DNA of 22,479 nt, from contig CALDLG010000024.1 of the NCBI GenBank assembly GCA_937910785.1, forward strand, positions 1 to 22,479. The letters are read 5' to 3'. Under the pieces are notes generated by a model, which saw nothing but the letters and a program-made list of their open reading frames with translations, was not told the DNA's origin and made no database searches. Source of the DNA: an uncultured Lachnospiraceae bacterium (GTDB lineage: Bacteria; Bacillota; Clostridia; Lachnospirales; Lachnospiraceae). Shown here piece after piece: positions 7,524 to 14,939 of the stretch. How positions within the stretch are numbered: position 1 is the first letter of the stretch; each line of letters begins with the position of its first letter. Made by a program: the position numbers and the translations under genes.

Positions 7524-8834
7524 CTATTTCTCCATTTTCCAGAAAAACGCACTGTATGGCGGCAGCTCACTGCCTCCTCCGAAATCATGCTTTTCTCCGC
7601 TGATTAAATCAACCGCCATGCCGCAGCCCGCGTCGAAATGCGCCGTATAGCTTTCGCTGTCCGCATTGATGGCGACGAGAACGCGCTCGTTTTCTGACTT
7701 TCTTTCAAAAATGCACTGCCTGTTGGTCAGAACTACCGAACGGAAGGTTCCGTAATTTAACGCCTCCGAATCCTTTTTCGCCTCCGCCAGCGCATGGATA
7801 AAATCGCTCAGCTCATTCCATTCCGGTTCTTCAAAGCAGGCCCGCAGCGCCGGATCTCCTTCGCTCTTATGTGCCTTCGCCCCCCACTCACTGCCGTAGT
7901 AAACGCAGGGAATACCCGGCATGCCGAAGCAGAGCGCATAAATGAGCGGCAGATGCTTTTCGTTCGTCAGAACGCTCGCAACCCTTGTCACATCATGGTT
8001 ATCCACGAAAGAAAGCATATGCTTTCCGCGATACAGTGTCCAGTTCTCCGGACCGAACTGCCGCAGCAGAGAATGTATGATCTCAAACATGTTCATGCTG
8101 TTAAAACTGGAAAACAGCCCCTTATAACACTCATAATTCGTTACGGAGTGCAGCATGCTGTCGTTCATCCACTGATTATAGTCGCCGTGCAGCGTCTCGC
8201 CAAGCAGGAAAAATTCCGGTTTCAGTCCGTCGCAGAAGCTCCTCAGCCTGCGCAGGAAATCATGGTCGAGGCAATAAGCCACATCCAGACGAAGTCCGTC
8301 AATGTCAAACTCCTCCACCCAGCCCTTTATGCTGTCAAAAATATGGCGGATCACATCTTCGTTGCGCAGATTCAGCTTCACCAGATCATAATTGCCTTCC
8401 CAGCCCTCGTACCAGAGGCCGTCGTTATAATTGGAATTGCCGTCGAAGCTGATATGAAACCAGTCCTTATACGGAGAGTCCCAGCGTTTCTGCAATACAT
8501 CCTGAAAAGCCCAGAAGCCTCTGCCCACGTGATTGAATACGCCGTCCAGAACGACTCTGATGCCGTTCTCATGCAGATTCTTACAGACTGCGGCAAAATC
8601 TTCGTTAGTACCGAGCCGGCAGTCAATCTTATGATAATCTCTCGTATTATAGCCATGTGTATCGGATTCAAAGACCGGAGAAAAATAGACCGCATTGATG
8701 CCAAGCTTCTTCATATGCGGTATCCAGTCGTTCACTTTCCGTATCCGGGACTTTGGAACACCGTCATTCTCAAAAGGCGCCCCGCAGAACCCAAGCGGAT
8801 ATATCTGATAAAAAACACTTTCATAAGCCCACAT
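7524..8834 (-). CDS. Cytoplasmic GH13 alpha-amylase-family glycosidase
   Basis: A 436-aa enzyme of the alpha-amylase family, expected to hydrolyse alpha-glucosidic bonds in maltodextrins or related oligosaccharides inside the cell (no signal peptide; it begins MWAYESVFYQIYP). The (beta/alpha)8 barrel starts at once, without the N-terminal domain of classical neopullulanases or cyclomaltodextrinases. Conserved regions: DGVFNH (97-102), GLRLDVAY with nucleophile Asp184, LLGETLHGD with acid/base Glu213, and FVDNHD with His280 and the stabilising Asp281. A short beta-domain follows to the C-terminus (PPYSAFFWKMEK). The ribosome site GAGGG lies about 10 bases before the ATG. It has its own promoter and stands alone. 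Exact specificity (alpha-amylase, maltogenic or cyclodextrinase-like) cannot be read from the sequence. Confidence 0.92.
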   Translation of the reverse strand: MWAYESVFYQIYPLGFCGAPFENDGVPKSRIRKVNDWIPHMKKLGINAVYFSPVFESDTHGYNTRDYHKIDCRLGTNEDFAAVCKNLHENGIRVVLDGVFNHVGRGFWAFQDVLQKRWDSPYKDWFHISFDGNSNYNDGLWYEGWEGNYDLVKLNLRNEDVIRHIFDSIKGWVEEFDIDGLRLDVAYCLDHDFLRRLRSFCDGLKPEFFLLGETLHGDYNQWMNDSMLHSVTNYECYKGLFSSFNSMNMFEIIHSLLRQFGPENWTLYRGKHMLSFVDNHDVTRVASVLTNEKHLPLIYALCFGMPGIPCVYYGSEWGAKAHKSEGDPALRACFEEPEWNELSDFIHALAEAKKDSEALNYGTFRSVVLTNRQCIFERKSENERVLVAINADSESYTAHFDAGCGMAVDLISGEKHDFGGGSELPPYSAFFWKMEK

Positions 8835-8877
8835 TTTCTTTTCCCTCTTTTCACATTTTCTGATTGCTCACTAGAAA

Positions 8878-8886
8878 AGTATAACA
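8878..8886 (-). promoter_or_regulatory. Extended -10 promoter of the GH13 gene
   Basis: On the minus strand TGT-TATACT forms an extended -10 element (-10 at 8878-8883); the region 17 bases upstream gives only a weak -35. The predicted start near 8871 leaves about 37 bases of leader before the ATG at 8834. No other good promoter is visible in the 8835-8960 stretch. Confidence 0.55.
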
Positions 8887-8960
8887 CACATCCGGGGAAA
8901 TAGAAATGAAAAATTTCATCCGGATTCCAGGCGTGCGTATTTCAGGTACCTGTTCAGGCC

Positions 8961-9133
8961 GCGTTACAATTCCCGGCAGGCGGCACGCGGCATATTTCCT
9001 TTGGAGGCACGCTCCCGCTCCGTGAAAACCGGCAGCGGATGCTAAGCTCGTGCAGAACCTCGCTAAGCACCGGCGGTTTTCAAGGGCCTCCGCAGGAATT
9101 ATGCCGCGCGCCGCCTGTCTGGAATTGTAACGC
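8961..9133. repeat. 173-bp imperfect palindrome (dispersed-repeat or MITE-like element)
   Basis: The outer ends are a perfect 13-bp inverted repeat (GCGTTACAATTCC at 8961-8973 and its complement at 9121-9133). The symmetry continues inward: CAGGCGGC(A/G)CGCGGCATA on both arms, then TTCCT, GGAGGC, TGAAAACCG and TGCT(A/T)AGC, closing on a central loop around 9050-9060. The whole element folds into one long hairpin on either strand. It begins four bases after the stop of the membrane-protein gene and fills most of the 303-bp gap before the GH13 gene. No U-tract follows on the minus strand, so it is not a standard terminator. Size and symmetry suggest a non-autonomous dispersed repeat or a long transcript-stabilising hairpin. 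Confidence 0.8.
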
Positions 9134-9137
9134 TTCA

Positions 9138-10583
9138 CTACCCCCGTTTCAGCCTGTATAACCGGTAGCCCCCGTTCTCGGTAAAAACCTCATACCGGGC
9201 GCCGAGCTGTTCCCGCATCATTTCATTTTGGATTTCCGCGGAAGCCTTCGTTACGATCCAGACCGGCGGGGCCGTTTCCATCATCTCATAAATTTCCGCC
9301 TCAATCTGCGGGGAAAGCTGCATATAATGCTCCTGCCAGCCGCAATAGCGGCTGTACGGCATGATATTGGTTATCAGATTCCACCGAAGATGACATTCAT
9401 AGCACCACACCTGACCGCGTTCCTCTTCCGGAATCGACGCCGCTGATTCCGTCACATACCGGTATTCCGTATCGTCTCCCGCCTGCCGTAGAATGGAGAG
9501 CCCGTCCGCAGCCATTCTGCGGACCGGATAGGCAAAACACAAAAACGCCGCAGCCACAAGAAACGCTCTTTTCCACCCTGCCCCGATATCCTGCCGCGTC
9601 CCAGCAAGCTGCCAGAGGCCGAACATCATGCCCGGAATCACCAGAATATAATCATGCAGCGTGCTGTTTCCCATGCCGAGCGTAATCATCATGCCCGCCG
9701 TATTGACAAGAACGAGCATCCACAATCGTTTTTTTCGTTGACCGGTCAGGACAAAAACAAATACCGTAAACAGGAGCGCCAGGATAAACAGCCCGCCGGT
9801 ACCGATCGCAAAGCCTTCCGTTCCATAGATGAATCCAAACACGAAAACGGCATACAGCATGCTGCCGATTTCATCGAAGACGCCGAAGTACAGAAGCGGC
9901 GGAAGAAAAGCTGCCGCGATGCCGGCCAGAAAGGCGCCCGCATTCCACAGCAGATTCTTCCATTTCCGGTTTTGAATCAGATGAATCGCAATCGTCAGGA
10001 CAATCGCACAGATCAACACGGTATTGGTGATTCTTATCAATGCCAGAATGCCGAAGCAGACGCCGTAAAGAAATCCGTTCCATGGTCTGTGTTCTTCTCT
10101 TTCTTCCATGATAAAATCAAGCGACCGGTACAAAGAGAAAAACAGAAACGGAAGGCTCCATTCTTCGGTCAGATTGCCGCCCTCTATCGTCGAGGACAGC
10201 ACAATATATAACGGAAGGAAGGTAATCAGGCTTTCGATAAGGCCCACTCTCCCGAAATACTTTCTCTGAATCCTCCGGACAAGAAACAGGACGCTTCCCA
10301 GACTGACGCACTGCAGCAGGAAGATACCCATCCGGTCAGGCCAGATCAGCTGCCCCAGATACTCGATAAAAAAAAGCCAGGGCCCCTTCATGTCAAAGAA
10401 ATCCCGATACGGAATATATCCCTGCTTCATGCCGGCGCCGACCAGCTGAAAAAAAGCGGAATCCCAGCCGTAAGCCCAGGGAAACAGCGGGCTCGTCAGA
10501 TAAGAAAAATACAGCAGGAAGACTATCCCGCTGCCCCAGATGCACAGCATATATCCCCATTCCCGTTTTTCCATCGTTTTCAT
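9138..10583 (-). CDS. Polytopic membrane protein, GT-C glycosyltransferase-like
   Basis: A protein of about 481 aa with roughly ten to eleven hydrophobic segments, followed by a soluble C-terminal domain of about 110 aa. After the first helix the loop reads WAYGWDSAFFQLVGAGMKQG and then YIPYRDFFDMKGPWLFFIEY; an acidic residue in the first extracytoplasmic loop plus the PYRDFFDxKGP pattern is typical of GT39/ArnT-like lipid-linked sugar transferases in Firmicutes. It probably transfers a sugar from a polyprenyl-phosphate donor to a surface glycan or protein, but donor and acceptor cannot be inferred. A longer frame starts at 10685 without a ribosome site; the ATG at 10583 (MKTMEKREWGY) follows GGAAAGG and is preferred. 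Its stop is adjacent to the large palindrome at 8961-9133. No biosynthetic partners are in the window. Confidence 0.82.
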   Translation of the reverse strand: MKTMEKREWGYMLCIWGSGIVFLLYFSYLTSPLFPWAYGWDSAFFQLVGAGMKQGYIPYRDFFDMKGPWLFFIEYLGQLIWPDRMGIFLLQCVSLGSVLFLVRRIQRKYFGRVGLIESLITFLPLYIVLSSTIEGGNLTEEWSLPFLFFSLYRSLDFIMEEREEHRPWNGFLYGVCFGILALIRITNTVLICAIVLTIAIHLIQNRKWKNLLWNAGAFLAGIAAAFLPPLLYFGVFDEIGSMLYAVFVFGFIYGTEGFAIGTGGLFILALLFTVFVFVLTGQRKKRLWMLVLVNTAGMMITLGMGNSTLHDYILVIPGMMFGLWQLAGTRQDIGAGWKRAFLVAAAFLCFAYPVRRMAADGLSILRQAGDDTEYRYVTESAASIPEEERGQVWCYECHLRWNLITNIMPYSRYCGWQEHYMQLSPQIEAEIYEMMETAPPVWIVTKASAEIQNEMMREQLGARYEVFTENGGYRLYRLKRG

Positions 10584-10691
10584 AACCCTTTCCTTTCCGC
10601 GTTTCTTAAATTTCTTCTCCTGAGATTCTTTCCCATATCCATATGCGCCCTCATCAAATACCCTGTCATGTCCCTTCCGGCGCATGTGCTT

Positions 10692-10720
10692 AGTGTAACA
10701 TAATTATTTCCTGTTTGCCA
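10692..10720 (-). promoter_or_regulatory. Possible promoter of the membrane-protein gene
   Basis: On the minus strand: -35 TGGCAA (10715-10720), 17-base spacer, -10 TACACT (10692-10697) preceded by TGT, i.e. an extended -10. The start would fall near 10685, upstream of the preferred ATG at 10583, and inside the longer frame, which supports the shorter protein. Confidence 0.45.
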
Positions 10721-10800
10721 GTAACCGGTCTCCAAAAACAACACAAAAATGTATTGACCGATACGGTATATTTTCCGCATAGAAATTTCCATTGACCAAC

Positions 10801-10883
10801 TTATCCACATCTTTTCTGACGATTTTGTAAGAAAAGAGGCAAAAAAAAGAAAGAAATCCCCAATTTCCACATAGTTTTCCACA
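10801..10883 (+). promoter_or_regulatory. Cluster of three DnaA-box-like 9-mers
   Basis: TTATCCACA (10801-10809) is a perfect DnaA box. ATTTCCACA (10863-10871) and TTTTCCACA (10875-10883) each differ by one or two positions and lie on the same strand, the last two 12 bases apart. They occupy the AT-rich divergent gap (10584-11025) upstream of nfo. They could bind DnaA for gene regulation or titration. No dnaA or dnaN is nearby, so an origin is unlikely. Confidence 0.4.
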
Positions 10884-10884
10884 C

Positions 10885-10900
10885 ATGACACAAATGTCAT
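10885..10900. promoter_or_regulatory. Operator-like perfect inverted repeat
   Basis: ATGACA-CAAA-TGTCAT is a perfect 6-4-6 inverted repeat located 25 bases upstream of the candidate nfo -35 element. This shape fits a dimeric regulator site, but I cannot assign a regulator family. Confidence 0.4.
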
Positions 10901-10925
10901 AGAAAAATGACCCTATTTCCATGTT

Positions 10926-10954
10926 TTGACAATTTGAAACAAATCCGGTACAAA
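10926..10954 (+). promoter_or_regulatory. Candidate nfo promoter
   Basis: A perfect -35 TTGACA (10926-10931) is followed after 17 bases by TACAAA (10949-10954), four of six to the -10 consensus. The start site would lie near 10961, about 65 bases before the nfo ATG. The rest of the 442-bp gap 10584-11025 contains only the DnaA-like boxes, the inverted repeat and the divergent promoter listed separately. Confidence 0.5.
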
Positions 10955-11025
10955 TCAGAAAATTATCTATACATTCCGGCTGAAAACAGGATAGAATAGA
11001 AGAAGGAAAAGGAGGAATATATACG

Positions 11026-11889
11026 ATGTTAAAAATTGGTTCTCATGTCAGCATGAGCGGCAGGGAAATGCTGCTCGCCTCCGCAAAAGAAGCGGTTTCT
11101 TATGATGCGGATACCTTTATGGTTTATACCGGCGCACCTCAGAATACAAAGCGAAAGGAGATTTCCGCCTTACAGATTGAACCCGCATGGGAATATATGA
11201 AGGCACATCAAATACAGGAATTTGTCGTGCATGCGCCCTATATTATCAATTTGGCCAATTCAGTAAATCCGGAAACCTACCAACTTGCCGTCGAATTTCT
11301 GGCTCTGGAAATAGAACGCACGAAAGCAATGAGAAGCCGGGTCCTGATCCTGCACCCCGGTTCCCATGTAGGCGCCGGCGTAAAATGCGGTATTGACCGG
11401 ATTACTCAAGGACTGAATGAGGTGTTGACGGATGATTCCTGTTACATTGCTCTGGAAACAATGGCGGGAAAGGGATCGGAGATCGGGCGCAGCTTTGAAG
11501 AACTTGCCGAAATCTATGATGGCGTGATCCGTAACGATAAGCTGCGCATCTGTCTGGATCTTTGTCACTTAAATGACGCCGGATATGATGTGAAAAATGA
11601 CTTCGACGGTGTCATTGACCGGTTTGATAAACTGATTGGAAAGCAAAACGCGGCAGTCATTCATATCAATGACAGCAAAAATGAATGCGGCGCAGGCAAG
11701 GATCGACATGCGAATATCGGAGAGGGAACGATCGGCCTCAAGGCCATTCGCTATGCCGTTCACCATCCCGCCTTCCCGGACCTTCCCAAAATTCTGGAGA
11801 CCCCCTACATACCGTCCCCCGAAGACCCGGCTAAGAAAGTGCCTCCCTATAAAGAAGAAATCCGGATGCTGCGTCTTGAATCCGAATAG
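11026..11889 (+). CDS. nfo: Deoxyribonuclease IV (AP endonuclease, endonuclease IV)
   Basis: Cleaves DNA 5' of abasic sites and trims damaged 3' ends in base excision repair. The 287-aa length is normal. The tri-zinc ligands can be placed by analogy with the E. coli enzyme: His69, His110 (LHPGSHVG), Glu144 (ALETMAGKG), Asp178 and His181 (CLDLCHLNDAGYD), His213 (HINDSKN), Asp226 and His228 (KDRHANIGEG), and Glu258 (ILETPY). The motif CLDLCHLNDAGYD varies from the usual CLDTCHTHDAGYD, but the metal ligands are kept. The ribosome site AAGGAGG stands 10 bases before the ATG. The gene converges on the helicase gene with only 15 bases between stops and no terminator visible there, so the transcripts probably overlap. 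Confidence 0.96.
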   Translation: MLKIGSHVSMSGREMLLASAKEAVSYDADTFMVYTGAPQNTKRKEISALQIEPAWEYMKAHQIQEFVVHAPYIINLANSVNPETYQLAVEFLALEIERTKAMRSRVLILHPGSHVGAGVKCGIDRITQGLNEVLTDDSCYIALETMAGKGSEIGRSFEELAEIYDGVIRNDKLRICLDLCHLNDAGYDVKNDFDGVIDRFDKLIGKQNAAVIHINDSKNECGAGKDRHANIGEGTIGLKAIRYAVHHPAFPDLPKILETPYIPSPEDPAKKVPPYKEEIRMLRLESE

Positions 11890-11904
11890 AAAGCAATACG
11901 TTCT

Positions 11905-14331
11905 TTACAGCCATTCATCCCAGAACCGCTCAATCCGCCTGGCCGCCTGCGATATCGTTACCACCTCATAGTTGCTCCATTCCCGCGGAAAGAGTCTCTG
12001 ATAGGACGGATTTAAGAAACGCTCATCCAGCAGGGCAACGATTCCCACGTCATCCATCGTCCGGATGACGCGCCCCGCTGCCTGAAGCACTTTATTCATG
12101 CCCGGATAGCGATAGGCGAAATCGAATCCGTTCTCCCCCCATCCGTCAAAGTATTTTTTCAGTATTTCTCTCTCATTGCACACCTGCGGCAGACCGGTAC
12201 CGACGATGATCGCCCCGATCAGACTGTCTTTTTTCAAATCAATGCCTTCGCTGAATATGCCTCCCAGCACGCAGAATCCGAGCAGAATCTTCTCCTCCTC
12301 TTCCTCAATCTCCATTTGAACCACTTGCGACAGATCGCAGTCCTCATTTCCGATAAAACGTCCGAGAAACTCCTCTCTGGAACGCTCATTCATATAATCT
12401 TCCTGCAAAATACACTCTATCTGCTCCTGTGCAAAATATTCCATGAAGCTTTCATATACCTGCCGCAAAAAGGCATGCGAGGGAAAGAAGACCATATAAT
12501 TACCATGCCTGTTTTTCACAATCTCATAAATATAGGAAGCGATATTGTAATATTCCATCTCGCTCCGTCTCGTATATTTGCTCGTCACATCGCTACCAAT
12601 ATAGAGCCCTCTTTTTTCCGGTAAAAAAACGGATTTCGCGTAAACCTCATAGTCCCCCTCTCCCGCTCCAAGCAGCGTTTTATAATACCGGATCGGCAGC
12701 AGCGTGGCGGAGAACAGAATGCTGCTGCGTCCCCGCATCATACATTCCTGCAGATTTTTCGCCGGATTGACACAAAACAGCTTCAAAATAAAGCTTCCGT
12801 CCGCTTCCAGCTGGGAATAGGTCACATAGTTTTCATCCACCAGCTCATAAATACCAAGAAAATGTGAAACTTCGAAATAAAATTCCAGAATTTCCTTCCG
12901 TAACGGACTCTGTGTTTTTCCTTCTTCCTGCTCCTCCAGATAGTCCTCCATCGCGCTATTCAGCCTTCCGAGCGCCATAACGAAGGAGGCAATGGAATCT
13001 TCCACCCGATAGTCCTCACATTCCTTTTTCATGGCAAGCATTTCCTTATTACATCGTTCGAGCAGCTTTTCCAGTTTGGGCACCTGTCCTTTTACGTCTC
13101 TTTTTAGTTGCAGGAAATCTTCCTTGCGCAGAACGGCGCTGTACATCTCCCTGCCACGCTCCACCAGATTGTGCGCCTCATCGATCAAAAACAGATATTC
13201 TCCCCGGCTCCCTTCCGCAAAAAAACGCCGCAGATAGACATGCGGATCAAAAACATAATTATAATCGCAGATGACCGCATCGGAAAAAAGACTCATATCC
13301 AGACACATCTCGAATGGGCAGACCTGATACTGCCTCGCAAACTCTTCGATCTTTTCCCTGTGAAAGCTGTCTGACCGCGTCAAAAGCGCATACATGGCAT
13401 CATTGATTCTGTCATAATGCCCCCTGGCATAAGGACAGGCCTCCGGATTGCACGCCATCTCTTCCAGAAAGCAGATTTTTTCCTTCGCCGTCAAAATCAC
13501 CGTTTTGAACTGCAGTCCGTTATCCCGCAGCAGCTGAAAAGTCTCTTCTGCAACAGTTCTTGTGATCGTCTTCGCCGTCAGATAAAAAATTTTATCGGAA
13601 AGTCCCTCCCCAACGGCTTTTATCGCGGGAAATATGGTGGAAATCGTTTTGCCGACACCGGTTGGCGCCTCGATGAACAACTTCCTTTTATGGTAAATCG
13701 TTCTGTACACACAGGACGCCAGCTCCTTCTGTCCTTCCCGGTATTCAAACGGAAAAAGCAGCTTCCTGATAGAAGACTGCCTGACCTCCTGCCACGTAAA
13801 ACTGTAATCCGCCCACTTTTTATACTGTCTCATCACCTCATCAAACCACGCCTGCAGTTCGGTAAGGGTGTATTCATGATAAAAGTAACGAATCCCGGTG
13901 CCGCTTAAATCCGCCGTATCCGCAAGATCGAGCTGGCAGTACGTCATCCTGACGCGAATTGATGTCAGACCGTTCTGCACCGCATAAATAAAAGCGTAGC
14001 ATTTTGCCTGCGCCAGATGCACGGGTACGGCCTGTTTCATTTTCGCAAGATCGTGATAAGTCCCCTTGATCTCGTCAATCGTTACTTCTCCGTTTTCCGG
14101 AATGATAATGCCGTCCGCGCGGCCTTCTATTACAATATCATACCGGTCCGTCGTATACTGATAGCGCAGACCGACTTCCGCGTGATAATCCGCTCCCATC
14201 CGCTTCTGAATCATCCGGTGGATGCGCCCGCCTTCCTGCATGGCATCCGGCGAAGAAGCCCTTCGATTATCGATATCTCCGGAGCGTAAAATAAACTCCA
14301 CCAGACTCCTGACCGAAATCCGAATTTCCAT
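11905..14331 (-). CDS. Rad3/XPD/DinG-type Fe-S helicase with N-terminal PD-(D/E)XK nuclease-like domain
   Basis: An ATP-dependent DNA helicase of about 808 aa. Residues 1-200 contain a PD-(D/E)XK (Cas4/RecB-like) module: IEGRADGIII near 68-77 and TIDEIKG near 82-88 give the Asp and Glu-x-Lys acids. Walker A EAPTGVGKT is near 219-227 and the DEAH box (LIDEAHNLVERGR) near 380. Between them, four cysteines (ICFLEEMAC, NPEACPYARGH and QVCPFEMC, about 287-345) form the XPD-type Fe-S arrangement. Motif VI appears as QAAGRVIR near the C-terminus. It probably unwinds damaged or structured DNA for repair. The longest frame would begin at a TTG (14367) inside the promoter; the ATG at 14331, beginning MEIRISVRSLVEFILRSGDI, has AAAGGA about 11 bases ahead and is preferred. 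Confidence 0.92.
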   Translation of the reverse strand: MEIRISVRSLVEFILRSGDIDNRRASSPDAMQEGGRIHRMIQKRMGADYHAEVGLRYQYTTDRYDIVIEGRADGIIIPENGEVTIDEIKGTYHDLAKMKQAVPVHLAQAKCYAFIYAVQNGLTSIRVRMTYCQLDLADTADLSGTGIRYFYHEYTLTELQAWFDEVMRQYKKWADYSFTWQEVRQSSIRKLLFPFEYREGQKELASCVYRTIYHKRKLFIEAPTGVGKTISTIFPAIKAVGEGLSDKIFYLTAKTITRTVAEETFQLLRDNGLQFKTVILTAKEKICFLEEMACNPEACPYARGHYDRINDAMYALLTRSDSFHREKIEEFARQYQVCPFEMCLDMSLFSDAVICDYNYVFDPHVYLRRFFAEGSRGEYLFLIDEAHNLVERGREMYSAVLRKEDFLQLKRDVKGQVPKLEKLLERCNKEMLAMKKECEDYRVEDSIASFVMALGRLNSAMEDYLEEQEEGKTQSPLRKEILEFYFEVSHFLGIYELVDENYVTYSQLEADGSFILKLFCVNPAKNLQECMMRGRSSILFSATLLPIRYYKTLLGAGEGDYEVYAKSVFLPEKRGLYIGSDVTSKYTRRSEMEYYNIASYIYEIVKNRHGNYMVFFPSHAFLRQVYESFMEYFAQEQIECILQEDYMNERSREEFLGRFIGNEDCDLSQVVQMEIEEEEEKILLGFCVLGGIFSEGIDLKKDSLIGAIIVGTGLPQVCNEREILKKYFDGWGENGFDFAYRYPGMNKVLQAAGRVIRTMDDVGIVALLDERFLNPSYQRLFPREWSNYEVVTISQAARRIERFWDEWL

Positions 14332-14374
14332 AAGATGTGTTTTCCTTTCGTAAGTAAAAACGTACAAACCAAAA

Positions 14375-14413
14375 ACTCCCTACTAAGATAGTACGCTATC
14401 TTAAATAGGGAGT
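14375..14413 (-). promoter_or_regulatory. 39-bp inverted repeat: operator over the helicase promoter and/or terminator of the HPr-like gene
   Basis: Two 8-bp perfectly paired blocks (ACTCCCTA with TAGGGAGT; TAAGATAG with CTATCTTA) close on a TACG loop, interrupted by one bulge. On the minus strand the stem is followed by TTTTT (14371-14375), like an intrinsic terminator for the HPr-like gene whose stop is 50 bases upstream. The same repeat also covers a good promoter for the helicase, so an operator role is equally possible. Confidence 0.75.
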
Positions 14414-14416
14414 CAA
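14388..14416 (-). promoter_or_regulatory. Promoter of the helicase gene
   Basis: On the minus strand: -35 TTGACT (14411-14416), 17-base spacer, -10 TACTAT (14388-14393). The start site near 14381 gives a leader of about 50 bases to the ATG at 14331. The spacer and -10 lie wholly within the inverted repeat 14375-14413. Confidence 0.6.
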
Positions 14417-14465
14417 TAAAGCATCCTTAAAGCTTTCCTCTTTACACAATCTGCCTGATTGTTCC

Positions 14466-14696
14466 TTAGCAGGCTACCGCGAATTTCTGCAGATACTGAT
14501 CGAACTCACTGTCATAACCATTGCAGGTTACCGTCAGAACCTGATCGAAATTCAACCCGAATACACCAAGTATGGATTTGGCATCTACTATGAAACTGTT
14601 GTAGGAAATATCTACATCATACAGGCACTTCGTAGCTGCTGCTACAAAATCTTTTACTTCATCCGGTCTTAACTTAATTCTGTGTTGCATCATCAT
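14466..14696 (-). CDS. HPr-like protein without the active-site histidine (Crh-like)
   Basis: A 76-aa protein with an HPr fold pattern: the segment VDISYNSFIVDAKSILGVFG matches the region around the regulatory Ser46 of HPr, with the serine at position 41 (DAKSILG). Where HPr has GIHARP, this protein reads RIKLRP: the phosphoryl-accepting His15 is a lysine. It therefore cannot pass phosphate in the PTS, but it could still be a target of HPr kinase or bind CcpA-like partners, as Crh does in Bacillus; that part is inference. The sequence ends in Cys. A GTG at 14702 is in frame, but the ATG at 14696 has GGAGG six bases ahead and is preferred. It is monocistronic, with its own promoter. Confidence 0.82.
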   Translation of the reverse strand: MMMQHRIKLRPDEVKDFVAAATKCLYDVDISYNSFIVDAKSILGVFGLNFDQVLTVTCNGYDSEFDQYLQKFAVAC

Positions 14697-14731
14697 AAAC
14701 ACCCTCCTTTTCTGGTTTATAAGACTGTTGT

Positions 14732-14752
14732 GGAAAACGGAAATCGTTTTCC
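14732..14752 (-). promoter_or_regulatory. Perfect 8-bp stem-loop at the 5' end of the HPr-like transcript
   Basis: GGAAAACG and CGTTTTCC pair perfectly around a 5-base loop. The hairpin begins about five bases after the expected transcription start. It could be an operator for a dimeric repressor or a 5' stabilising hairpin. Confidence 0.5.
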
Positions 14753-14763
14753 TTGATGAGATG

Positions 14764-14791
14764 ATTATACTCCATTCATTTCATTTGTAAA
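14764..14791 (-). promoter_or_regulatory. Promoter of the HPr-like gene
   Basis: On the minus strand: -35 TTTACA (14786-14791), 16-base spacer, perfect -10 TATAAT (14764-14769). The start site is expected near 14757, about 60 bases before the ATG. Confidence 0.7.
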
Positions 14792-14912
14792 GCACGAATT
14801 ATTGTCATTAAAAAACCGACAATTTCTTCAATTTTACATTCTAACCAACATTTGCCTTTTTTGATTATCTTCTTTGTCGAATCTGCCGATTATCTTTTTA
14901 AAGCTTTATCTC

Positions 14913-14939
14913 AAAAAAGCGCATTTTTCTCACTTTTTT
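14913..14939 (-). terminator. Possible weak terminator overlapping the stop codon of the DNA-metabolism gene
   Basis: On the minus strand AAAAAAGTG can pair with CGCTTTTTT around a 9-base loop, the T-run forming the 3' arm. The stem is A-U rich with only three G-containing pairs, so it is a weak candidate. The remainder of the gap to 14792 is AT-rich and shows nothing else definite. Confidence 0.35.

Noticed and set aside
7147..7603. Small plus-strand frames opposite the exporter leader
   Set aside because: No ribosome sites or recognisable products; the minus-strand leader ORF has the strong signals.
8961..9133. Insertion sequence or autonomous transposon
   Set aside because: Terminal inverted repeats exist, but the 173-bp element has no room for a transposase.
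8851..9138. 95-codon minus-strand frame between the GH13 and membrane-protein genes
   Set aside because: It lies inside the large palindrome and has no ribosome site.
10801..10883. Chromosomal replication origin
   Set aside because: DnaA-like boxes are present, but there are no dnaA, dnaN or other origin genes and too few boxes.
14332..14367. N-terminal extension of the helicase from a TTG codon
   Set aside because: The TTG falls just after the predicted transcription start and lacks a ribosome site; ATG 14331 has one.
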